Shown piece by piece: positions 6,355-13,814 of a stretch of 22,286 bases of DNA; the stretch's first letter is position 1, and each line of letters opens with the position of its first letter. The stretch is from positions 1-22,286 of the forward strand of contig VAYX01000032.1 in the NCBI GenBank assembly GCA_005885325.1, written 5' to 3'. Source of the DNA: Actinomycetota bacterium. Its GTDB lineage: Bacteria > Actinomycetota > UBA4738 > HRBIN12. The notes under the pieces were generated by a model that was not told where the DNA came from, searched no databases, and saw only the letters and a list, made by a program, of their open reading frames with translations. The position numbers and the translations under genes are program-made.

Positions 6355-9009
6355 GTGACCGATCCCAAACGATTCGCCGCCCGCTATCCGTTCGCGCTGG
6401 ACGATTTCCAGGTGGAGGCCATCGAGGCCCTGGACGCCGGCGAATCCGTGCTGGTCGCGGCCCCCACCGGCTCGGGCAAGACCGTGGTCGCCGAGTTCGC
6501 CGTGGAGCGGGCCCTGGACCAGGGGAGCAAGGCCTTCTACACCACGCCGCTCAAGGCCCTGTCGAACCAGAAGTTCGGTGACCTGGTGGCCAGATACGGG
6601 GCGGCGAAGGTGGGGCTGCTCACCGGGGACAACTCGATCAACTCCGAGGCCCCGGTGGTCGTGATGACCACCGAGGTCCTCCGCAACATGCTCTACGAGA
6701 AGAGCCCCACGCTCCTCGGCCTGTCCTCCGTCGTCCTGGACGAGGTCCACTACCTCCAGGACCCGTACCGCGGCGCCGTGTGGGAGGAGGTCCTGATCCA
6801 TCTTCCGCTGTCGGTCCCCGTCGTATGCCTGTCGGCGACGATCTCCAACGCCGAGGAGTTCGGCGAGTGGATCGGCACCCTGCGAGGCCCGACCCGGGTG
6901 GTCATCGAGGAACGCCGGCCGGTGCCGCTCGAGCACCACTACCTGATCGGCCACGAGCTGCACCCCATGCACGTGCAGCAGGACGGTGAGCTGATCCCCA
7001 ACCCGTACATCGTCTCGCTGGACCAGGAGGAGGTCCGGTACCGCACGTACTACCGGCGATCCTCCGGCGTGGCCCAGCACCAACGCATCCCGCGCCCTCG
7101 CGAGGGCCATCGGCGCGTGTACGTGCCGCGCCGAGAGGAGGTGGTGGAGGTACTCGCCCGGAACGAGATGCTGCCGGCCATCTACTTCGTGTTCAGCCGG
7201 GCGGGCTGCGACCGGAGCGTGGAGTGGCTGATGGACGCGGGGCTCCGCCTGACCACGCGGGAAGAGGCCGATCGGATCCGGGAGTTCGCCGACATGCGGG
7301 TGGCCTGGATGGCCGAGGAGGATCTGGAGACGCTGGGGTTCTACGAGTTCCGGGAGGCCCTCTCGGCCGGGATCGCGGCCCACCATGCCGGGATGCTCCC
7401 GGTGTTCAAGGAGACCGTGGAGGAGCTGTTCAAGGCGGGGCTGGTCAAGGTGGTCTTCGCCACCGAGACCCTCTCGCTCGGGATCAACATGCCGGCGAAG
7501 ACCGTGGTCATCGAGGACCTCTGGAAGTTCTCGGGCGAACGGCACGAGCTCCTCACGCCGGGGGAGTACACGCAGCTCACCGGGCGGGCCGGCCGGAGAG
7601 GGATCGACGAGATCGGGCATGCCGTGGTGGTCTTCCAGCGGCAGGTGCCCTTCGAGCGGGTGGCCTCGCTCGCGAGCACTCGGACGTACGAGCTCTCGTC
7701 GTCGTTCCGGCCCTCGTACAACATGGCGGTGAACCTCGTCCGCAACTACACGAGGGACCAGGCCCATCACCTGTTGAACTCATCCTTCGCCCAGTTCCTG
7801 GCGGACCGGGGGGTGGTGACCCTGGAGCGCGAGATCGAGCGGGATACCGCCCACCTGGCCGGCTATCGAGAGCAGATGCATTGCCATCTGGGCGACTTCG
7901 CGGAGTACTGGCGGCTCCGGGAGAAGGCCGAGCAGATCCGGGAGGAGGCCCGCAAGGGCCGAGAGCGCGTCCGGTCGGATGCCGTGCGCGATGCTCTGAT
8001 GTCGCTTCGCCCGGGCGACGTGATCTTCGTCCCCCGGGCCAGGCGGCGGGGGCTCGCCGTCGTGCTGTCGTCACGCGAGGGGCGGCCCACGGTGCTAGCC
8101 CAGGACCGGAAGTTCTTCCGGCTGTCCGTCCGCGACTTCGAGGAGCCGCCGAGCGTCCTGACCAAGATCCCGCTCCCGCGTTCGGGGAGCGCGCGGAGCG
8201 CTCGGTACCGCCGGGACCTGGCGGCTCGCCTGGTAGCCCTGGACGTGCGACCGCCGAAGCAGGCCAGGGACCGCCTGGACGCGAGGGCGCAGCGAGAGGC
8301 GGCCCGGCTGGAGGACCTGGCGGCCCGGCACCCCTGCCACGCCTGCCCCGACCGGCCCACCCACGAGCGATGGGCCGTTCGGGCAAGCCAGCTCGAGCAG
8401 CGGCTGCAGGGGATCGAACGCCGCATCAAGACGCGGACCGAGACGCTCGCCCGCCAGTTCGAGCGGGTGCTCGGGGTTCTGGAGGAACTGGGCTACGTGC
8501 GGGAGTTCGCCATCCTCCCCAAGGGCGACGTCCTCTCCCGCATCTACGGCGAAGGCGACATCCTGGTGGCCGAGGCGCTCGGCGACGGACTGGTCGCCGG
8601 CCTCTCACCGGCGGAGACGGCGGCCCTGGTCTCCACGGTGGTGTACGAGTCGCGCGAACGTGTGCCGCGACAGGCGGACATGCCCACCGCCGAGACGGCT
8701 CAGCGCTACCAGCGGTTGGATCGGCTATGGCGCCGGATCCGGCGGTCGGAGGACTCGCACCACGTCGAGCTGTGCCGGGAGCTCGAGGCGGGCTTCGCCA
8801 CCCCGGTGTTCCAGTGGGCGGAGGACAAGCCCCTCCAGGACGTGCTGGCGGAGACCGGCATGGCCCCCGGTGACTTCGTCCGCAGCTGCAAGCAGCTGCT
8901 GGACCTCCTCCGCCAGATCGAGGAGGTGGCCTCGGGCCAGACCGCGGACCTGGCTCACCGGGCCGTCGAATCGGTGAATCGCGGCGTGGTCTCCTACACC
9001 GGCGTCTGA
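6355..9009 (+). CDS. helY: HelY-type Ski2-like DEVH-box helicase
   Basis: The 884-residue protein carries superfamily 2 helicase motifs: APTGSGKT (36-43, Walker A), TTPLKAL, DEVH (129-132, Walker B), LSAT, a long insertion, ATETLSLGINMPAKT and QLTGRAGRRGID (motif VI). A helical arch-like region follows, then a C-terminal DSHCT domain (DKPLQDVLAETGMAPGDF, CKQLLDLLRQIEEV). This is the layout of the Ski2/Mtr4 RNA helicase family and of mycobacterial HelY (Rv2092c). It is probably an ATP-dependent 3'-5' RNA helicase acting in RNA processing or decay. CHAC and CPDR around residues 660-670 form a cysteine cluster. Position after the Tat genes matches mycobacterial order. Confidence 0.93.
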   Translation: MTDPKRFAARYPFALDDFQVEAIEALDAGESVLVAAPTGSGKTVVAEFAVERALDQGSKAFYTTPLKALSNQKFGDLVARYGAAKVGLLTGDNSINSEAPVVVMTTEVLRNMLYEKSPTLLGLSSVVLDEVHYLQDPYRGAVWEEVLIHLPLSVPVVCLSATISNAEEFGEWIGTLRGPTRVVIEERRPVPLEHHYLIGHELHPMHVQQDGELIPNPYIVSLDQEEVRYRTYYRRSSGVAQHQRIPRPREGHRRVYVPRREEVVEVLARNEMLPAIYFVFSRAGCDRSVEWLMDAGLRLTTREEADRIREFADMRVAWMAEEDLETLGFYEFREALSAGIAAHHAGMLPVFKETVEELFKAGLVKVVFATETLSLGINMPAKTVVIEDLWKFSGERHELLTPGEYTQLTGRAGRRGIDEIGHAVVVFQRQVPFERVASLASTRTYELSSSFRPSYNMAVNLVRNYTRDQAHHLLNSSFAQFLADRGVVTLEREIERDTAHLAGYREQMHCHLGDFAEYWRLREKAEQIREEARKGRERVRSDAVRDALMSLRPGDVIFVPRARRRGLAVVLSSREGRPTVLAQDRKFFRLSVRDFEEPPSVLTKIPLPRSGSARSARYRRDLAARLVALDVRPPKQARDRLDARAQREAARLEDLAARHPCHACPDRPTHERWAVRASQLEQRLQGIERRIKTRTETLARQFERVLGVLEELGYVREFAILPKGDVLSRIYGEGDILVAEALGDGLVAGLSPAETAALVSTVVYESRERVPRQADMPTAETAQRYQRLDRLWRRIRRSEDSHHVELCRELEAGFATPVFQWAEDKPLQDVLAETGMAPGDFVRSCKQLLDLLRQIEEVASGQTADLAHRAVESVNRGVVSYTGV

Positions 9010-9056
9010 GACGCGCGGATCCGTCCCGATCGAGACGGGCGGTCCAGCCCCATGGG

Positions 9057-9062
9057 TAGGAT
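9057..9062 (+). promoter_or_regulatory. -10 element for leaderless lipid kinase gene
   Basis: TAGGAT ends 9 bases before the ATG at 9072, with no Shine-Dalgarno in between. It lies in the 62-base gap after helY. Confidence 0.5.
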
Positions 9063-9071
9063 GCACCCGCC

Positions 9072-10001
9072 ATGGCGAGCCCCTTCGGAGAGCTCACGGT
9101 GATCGTCAACCCGCACGCGGGCCGGCGGCGCGTGGGGCAGGAGATCCCCGAGCTGGAGCGGACACTTCAGGCCCGGGCGCTTCCCTACCGCCTCCTTCGA
9201 ACCGAGGGGCCGGGCGATGCCACCCGGTTCGCCCGCGAGGCATTGTCGAACGGCGGTCGATTCGTGGTGGCGGTGGGAGGCGATGGAACCGTGCACGAGG
9301 TCGTGAACGGGATGTTCGGCGACGATGGCACGACCATCGTCCCGCAGCCGGTGCTCGGCGTGGTCGCCGCCGGCTCGGGGTGCGACTTCGTGCGGACGTT
9401 CGGCCTCCCGGGCGACGTCACCCGGTCGTGCCAGCACCTGCTGGGGGAGAACACCTACCCGCTCGACGTGGGCAAGATCACGTATGCGGGCTCGAACGGC
9501 GAGCGGGCGGTTCGGTACTTCCCGAACGTGGCGGAGGCGGGGCTGGGGGCGGCGGTGGCGGCCCGGGCCGACCGCCTCCCGGTCTCTCTGGGGCAGGCGA
9601 AGTACTTCGTCGGCTTCTGGCTGACGCTGCCGCGGTTCAGGCTGGCGAAGCTGAAGGTCCGGGCCGACCGCAAGGACTACGAGGGGCCGGGCCTCATGGT
9701 GATCGTGGGCAACTGCCAGTATTACGGGGGAGGGATGAAGATCTCACCTCGTTCGTACCCGGGCGACGGCGTCCTCGACGTGTTGATCTTCAAGGGGCCG
9801 AAGTCGGACTCGTTCACGCTCCTGCCGAAGGTCTATCGAGGCGAGCACCTCCCGCACCCGCGGGTCGCGGAGTTCCGGGTGAAGGAGGCCCTCGAGGTGG
9901 ACGCGGACCGGCCCCTCCCCATCGAGGCGGACGGTGAGGTGCTGGGCTCCACCCCGGCGACCTTCGAGGTCGTCCCCCAAGCCATCCTGATGAAGCTGTG
10001 A
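9072..10001 (+). CDS. Diacylglycerol kinase family lipid kinase (YegS/DagK-like)
   Basis: The 309-residue protein begins with VIVNPHAGRRR (residues 11-20), has the nucleotide-binding GGDGT motif at 69-73 with the following HEVVNG, and an AAGSGCDFVRTFG segment in place of the more usual LGTGNDFAR. A beta-sandwich C-terminal domain follows, with ISPRSYPGDGVLDVLIF and PIEADGE, typical of the DAGK_cat/NAD-kinase-like fold. Such enzymes phosphorylate diacylglycerol or related lipids with ATP and feed phospholipid recycling. The lipid substrate is not certain. It overlaps the next gene by GTGA. A lipid kinase near tatC and helY is also seen in streptomycetes. Confidence 0.9.
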   Translation: MASPFGELTVIVNPHAGRRRVGQEIPELERTLQARALPYRLLRTEGPGDATRFAREALSNGGRFVVAVGGDGTVHEVVNGMFGDDGTTIVPQPVLGVVAAGSGCDFVRTFGLPGDVTRSCQHLLGENTYPLDVGKITYAGSNGERAVRYFPNVAEAGLGAAVAARADRLPVSLGQAKYFVGFWLTLPRFRLAKLKVRADRKDYEGPGLMVIVGNCQYYGGGMKISPRSYPGDGVLDVLIFKGPKSDSFTLLPKVYRGEHLPHPRVAEFRVKEALEVDADRPLPIEADGEVLGSTPATFEVVPQAILMKL

Positions 10002-11107
10002 CCGGCGGCGCGGGGGCGACTCGCTACGCCGAGCGGCTGGACCGCGCGGCGGTGGTGGCCGGGGAAGCCGGCCTGGGCGCGCTCCTGGCCACCCCGGGGC
10101 CGGACCTCCTCTACCTGACGGGCCACGCGCCACCGCCCCTCGAGCGGCTCACGTTGCTGGTGGTCGCACCCGGACGCGGCCCGGTCCTGCTCGTGCCGCT
10201 CCTGGAGCGGCCGGCGGCGCTGGCGTCGCCGGCCGCGGACCGGATCGAGGTCCTCGGGTGGGCCGACGGCGAGGACCCGTACACCGTGGCGGCCGAGCTC
10301 CTCCCGCCAGGCCCGCTGGCCGTCACCGACCAGACGTGGGCATCGCATGTCCTGGGACTCCAGGAGGCGGCGGCGGACCGCACCTTCGTCGCCGCCGGCC
10401 GCGCCATGCCGCCGCTCCGGGCGGTGAAGGACGAGTGGGAGCTGGCGGCGCTGGCGAAGGCGGCGTCGGCTGCCGACGCCGCCTTCGCCGACATCGTCCT
10501 CGTGACGTTCGCCGGCCGCCGCGAGGCCGACGTCTCCGCGGACCTGGCCGACACCCTGCGACGGCACGGCCACCAGGTCGTGGACTTCACCGTCGTGGGC
10601 TCCGGTCCGAACGGCACGTCGCCGCACCACGAAGCTGGGGAGCGGGTCATCGCGAAGGGCGAGGCCGTGGTCATGGATTTCGGGGGGCATCTGGACGGCT
10701 ATTGCTCGGACATCACTCGGACCGTGTTCGTCGAGCAACAGCCGGAGGAGTTCGACCGGGTCCACGACGTCGTTCGGCGGGCCCAGCAGGCCGCGTTCGA
10801 GGCCGTGCGCCCGGGCGTCCCGGCCGAGGACGTCGACCGGGCCGCCCGCGACGTGATCGACGACGCGGGCTACGGCGAGTGGTTCATCCACCGCACCGGC
10901 CACGGGATCGGCCTTGAGATCCACGAGCCGCCGTACATCGTGGCCGGCAACGCGACGAAGCTCGAGGCCGGCATGACGTTCTCGATCGAGCCCGGCATCT
11001 ACCTCCCGGGCCGGTTCGGGGCGCGGATCGAAGACATCGTGGCGGTCACCGACGATGGTGCGGTCCGGCTGAACGAAGCTCCGCGGGAGCCACTCGCCGT
11101 ACGGTAG
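9998..11107 (+). CDS. M24 family Xaa-Pro aminopeptidase/dipeptidase
   Basis: The 369-residue protein has a creatinase-like N-terminal domain (residues about 10-140) and a pita-bread catalytic domain. The five metal ligands are visible: Asp227 (VMDFGG), Asp238 (CSDITRT), His302 (HRTGHGIG), Glu331 (FSIEPGIY) and Glu345 (RIEDIVAV). These bind two divalent metal ions that activate water for cleaving the bond before proline. It corresponds by position to mycobacterial pepE (Rv2089c). The start is GTG 9998, which overlaps the lipid kinase stop, so translation is coupled. The N-terminal domain is full length, arguing for Xaa-Pro peptidase rather than methionine aminopeptidase. Confidence 0.92.
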   Translation: MTGGAGATRYAERLDRAAVVAGEAGLGALLATPGPDLLYLTGHAPPPLERLTLLVVAPGRGPVLLVPLLERPAALASPAADRIEVLGWADGEDPYTVAAELLPPGPLAVTDQTWASHVLGLQEAAADRTFVAAGRAMPPLRAVKDEWELAALAKAASAADAAFADIVLVTFAGRREADVSADLADTLRRHGHQVVDFTVVGSGPNGTSPHHEAGERVIAKGEAVVMDFGGHLDGYCSDITRTVFVEQQPEEFDRVHDVVRRAQQAAFEAVRPGVPAEDVDRAARDVIDDAGYGEWFIHRTGHGIGLEIHEPPYIVAGNATKLEAGMTFSIEPGIYLPGRFGARIEDIVAVTDDGAVRLNEAPREPLAVR

Positions 11108-11121
11108 CCGGCCGGGTCCGG

Positions 11122-11138
11122 GATCGCCCTCCGCGATC
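11122..11138 (+). terminator. Weak hairpin after the M24 peptidase gene
   Basis: GATCGC and GCGATC form a 6-bp stem with a 5-base loop 15 bases after the stop. No T-run follows, so it is at best a weak terminator or an attenuating structure. Confidence 0.25.
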
Positions 11139-11187
11139 GGCAGTCCGAAGGATTCCAAAGAGATCGGGTCCAGTGTGACCCACCTAA

Positions 11188-11216
11188 CAGACAACCGAAC
11201 GCGTGTTCGATACCGT
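11188..11216 (+). promoter_or_regulatory. Promoter of the DUF222-HNH gene with LexA (SOS) box at 11196-11209
   Basis: CAGACA (11188-11193) and TACCGT (11211-11216) are separated by 17 bases and would start transcription close to the ATG at 11225. The spacer contains CGAAC-GCGT-GTTCG at 11196-11209, which is a perfect match to the CGAACN4GTTCG LexA box of Gram-positive bacteria. LexA bound here would block RNA polymerase directly, giving repression relieved by DNA damage. Confidence 0.75.
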
Positions 11217-11224
11217 GCAGGTGG

Positions 11225-12367
11225 ATGGAACCCGACCGCACGAAAGACGATGTCGTCCACTGGATGGACGCGCTGCACGCCCACATCTCCGGCGCGCACC
11301 GGAACTTGTTCGAACTCATCGCGGAGGCCGACCGGCTCGAGGCCTGGCGCGAGTCAGGGGCGCGGGACACGGCACACTTCCTCTCCATCCGATACGGCAT
11401 CTCCTGCTGGAAGGCATCCCGGTGGATCCATGCGGCCCACGCCCTCGAGGGGCTGCCCCGCATCTCGGAGGCATTGCGCTCGGGCCAGCTCGGGATCGAC
11501 AAGGTGGTTGAGCTCACTCGGTTCGCCACGGCCGAGACCGAATCGAACCTCGTCTCGTGGGCCAGGGGTGTCTCCGTGGCCTGTATCCGTCGAAAGGCCG
11601 ACGTCGCCGTCCGGCAGGCAATCGAGGACGTGCGGGACGCGCAGGCCAGCCGGTTCCTGTCGTGGTGGCATTTCGACGACGGGAGGCGGTTCGGACTTGA
11701 AGCTGAGCTCCCAGCGGCCGAGGGCGCGGTCTTGGCCCGGGCCATCGAACGCTTGGCGGAACAGCTCCCGGTGATGCCGGGGGAAGAGGGCGCCTGCCAC
11801 GCTGATGCCAGGCGGGCCGACGCGCTGGTGGCCCTTGCCTCCACCTCGTTGGCGGGCGATCCCGATCCGGACCGCGCGGCGGTTGTGGTCCACGCCCCGC
11901 TCGAGGCGCTCATCTCTGGGGAGGCGGGCTGTGAGCTCGAGGGCGGTGGGGTGATCCACGCCGAGACCGCCAAGCGCCTGCTCTGCTCGAGCCGGGTCCA
12001 GGCCATGATCGAGGACGGGATGGGCCAGCCGGTCGGCGTGGGGCGGATGGCCAGGGAGCCCTCGGCCTGGATGCTTCGCCAGCTCCGGTACCGCGACTCC
12101 GAGTGTCGGTTCCCGGGGTGCGGGGCCCGCCGGTTCACCCAGGCCCACCACATCGAGTGGTGGGAGCGGGGAGGACGGACAGACCTCGACAACCTGCTGC
12201 TCGTGTGCACGTTCCACCACAAGCTGGTCCACGAGTTCGGGTGGACCGTATCCCGCGCGAGGGAGGGGACGGTCCGGTGGTCCCATCCCGACGGGACCCG
12301 CTACCGTGGCCCGGCGCCACCTGCCGAAACCTTCGAACCGCGGCCAGCTCTCGCAGCCGTCGGGTAA
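11225..12367 (+). CDS. DUF222 and HNH endonuclease protein (13E12 repeat type)
   Basis: The 380-residue protein has a DUF222 region over roughly residues 10-270 and a C-terminal HNH module at about 285-345: YRDSECRFPGCG supplies the CxxxxC zinc knuckle, AHHIEWWERGG the catalytic His pair, TDLDNLLLVC the Asn and CTFHHKLVHEFGW the final His residues. The catalytic residues are intact. The family is widespread and multi-copy in Actinobacteria (REP13E12 in M. tuberculosis); its biological role is not settled, although HNH domains cut DNA. It lies between the conserved pepE end and the oppositely oriented cysS, where it may be an insertion. A LexA box in the promoter implies DNA-damage induction. 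Its 3' end is 8 bases from the converging cysS stop. Confidence 0.88.
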   Translation: MEPDRTKDDVVHWMDALHAHISGAHRNLFELIAEADRLEAWRESGARDTAHFLSIRYGISCWKASRWIHAAHALEGLPRISEALRSGQLGIDKVVELTRFATAETESNLVSWARGVSVACIRRKADVAVRQAIEDVRDAQASRFLSWWHFDDGRRFGLEAELPAAEGAVLARAIERLAEQLPVMPGEEGACHADARRADALVALASTSLAGDPDPDRAAVVVHAPLEALISGEAGCELEGGGVIHAETAKRLLCSSRVQAMIEDGMGQPVGVGRMAREPSAWMLRQLRYRDSECRFPGCGARRFTQAHHIEWWERGGRTDLDNLLLVCTFHHKLVHEFGWTVSRAREGTVRWSHPDGTRYRGPAPPAETFEPRPALAAVG

Positions 12368-12375
12368 AGCCAGCC

Positions 12376-13767
12376 CTAGATACGGGGACGGACCCTGGTC
12401 CCTTCCGGCGTGTCCATGACCTCCAGGCCGAGCTCCTGGAGCCGGTCGCGAACCCGATCGGCCGTGGCGAAGTCCTTGTTGGCTCTCGCCGCGTCCCGCT
12501 CGCCCACGAGGGCCGCGACCTCGTCGCTCGGCTGCCATCCCGCGCGGGCGTCCCGCTCGACATCGAGGCCCAGGACCTGGTCCCACGACGAGACCAGGGA
12601 GTACTTCTCCGGGTCGGGGACATTCCGTGAGGACGCCAGCTCGTTCAGGATCACCAGGGCCTGGGGCATGTCCAGGTCGTCGGCCACCGCCTCGCGGAAC
12701 CGCCCGTCGAAGGCCTTGGCCTCCGAACCGAGGCCCTCGGCGGGGCCTCCCCATTCGGCCATCCGCTGCCGCAGGCGCTTGACCGTCGTGTCGGCGGCCC
12801 GCAGCGCGTCCTCGGAGAAGTCCATCTCCTTGCGATACCTGGTCTCGAACGTGAAGTAGCGGAAGGACAGAGGGTCGATCCCCAGCGCCGCGAGGTCCCC
12901 GATCCGGATGATGTTGCCGGAGGACTTGGCCATCTTCTGTTCCTTCAGCCGAAGGAACCCCCCGTGGACCCACGCCGAGATCACCTCGTGCCTCACGCCG
13001 CCCTCGGACTGGGCGATCTCGTCCTCGTGGTGGGGGAAGATCAGATCGACGCCGCCGGTGTGGATGTCGAACCGCTCGCCAAGGTACTTCATGGACATGG
13101 CCGAGCACTCGATGTGCCATCCGGGGAACCCCTCGCCCCACGGGCTGTCCCATCTCATCAGCCGGTTGGGCCCTGCCTTCTTCCACAGGGCGAAGTCCTC
13201 GGGGTGGCGTTTGTTCGAGTCGACCTCGAGCTCCTGGCGATGGCCCGCCCGGAGCTTGTCGAGCGTGTTGCCCGAGAGCTTTCCGTATTCGGGGAACGAG
13301 CGGACGTCGTAGTAGACGGTCCCGTCGACCTCGTACGCGTGGCCGTTCTCGATCAGACGTTCCGTGAGCTCGATCATCTCGGGGATGTGCTCGGTGGCCT
13401 TGGGGTAGACGTGGACCCGCTTGATGCCGATGGCCTCCGTGTCGTCCAGGAACGCCTGGGTGTACTTCTGAGCGATCTCCTTGGGGGACAGGCCCTCGTC
13501 CGCGACGGCCAGGTCCATCTTGTCGCGACCGGAATCGGAGGCCTCGTCGGTCATGTGTCCCACGTCGGTGATGTTCATGACCTGCGTGACCTCGTAGCCC
13601 TCGAACTCCAGGGCCCGGCGGAGCAGGTCGGACAGGAGGAACGTTCGAAGGTTCCCGATGTGGACGTACCGATAGACGGTGGGGCCGCACGAGTACATGC
13701 CGATCTTGCGGTCGTCCACGGGGACGACCTCCTCGACGCGACGGGTCAGCGTGTTGTTCAGGCGCAT
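12376..13767 (-). CDS. cysS: Cysteinyl-tRNA synthetase
   Basis: The 463-residue protein charges tRNA-Cys with cysteine. It has the class I HIGH-type motif HIGN (residues 36-39), the KMAKS signature at 278-282, and the four zinc ligands Cys27, Cys221 (GWHIECSAMS), His246 and Glu250 (PHHEDE). The C-terminal part (residues about 330-460) contains the helical DALR-like domain and an anticodon-binding tail ending EVMDTPEGTRVRPRI. Length and C-terminal domain favour CysS over the mycothiol ligase MshC, which is shorter. The start is ATG 13767, preceded by TATGCT with a 9-base gap. It is the last gene of a three-gene minus-strand block. Confidence 0.95.
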   Translation of the reverse strand: MRLNNTLTRRVEEVVPVDDRKIGMYSCGPTVYRYVHIGNLRTFLLSDLLRRALEFEGYEVTQVMNITDVGHMTDEASDSGRDKMDLAVADEGLSPKEIAQKYTQAFLDDTEAIGIKRVHVYPKATEHIPEMIELTERLIENGHAYEVDGTVYYDVRSFPEYGKLSGNTLDKLRAGHRQELEVDSNKRHPEDFALWKKAGPNRLMRWDSPWGEGFPGWHIECSAMSMKYLGERFDIHTGGVDLIFPHHEDEIAQSEGGVRHEVISAWVHGGFLRLKEQKMAKSSGNIIRIGDLAALGIDPLSFRYFTFETRYRKEMDFSEDALRAADTTVKRLRQRMAEWGGPAEGLGSEAKAFDGRFREAVADDLDMPQALVILNELASSRNVPDPEKYSLVSSWDQVLGLDVERDARAGWQPSDEVAALVGERDAARANKDFATADRVRDRLQELGLEVMDTPEGTRVRPRI

Positions 13768-13776
13768 GGACGCACC

Positions 13777-13782
13777 AGCATA
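13777..13782 (-). promoter_or_regulatory. -10 element for leaderless cysS
   Basis: TATGCT on the minus strand ends 9 bases before the cysS ATG, in the 47-base gap after the FtsH-like gene, so cysS has its own promoter. Confidence 0.5.
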
Positions 13783-13814
13783 CCGGTGGGCACCCGGCGG
13801 GTTGTTCCGTTCCG

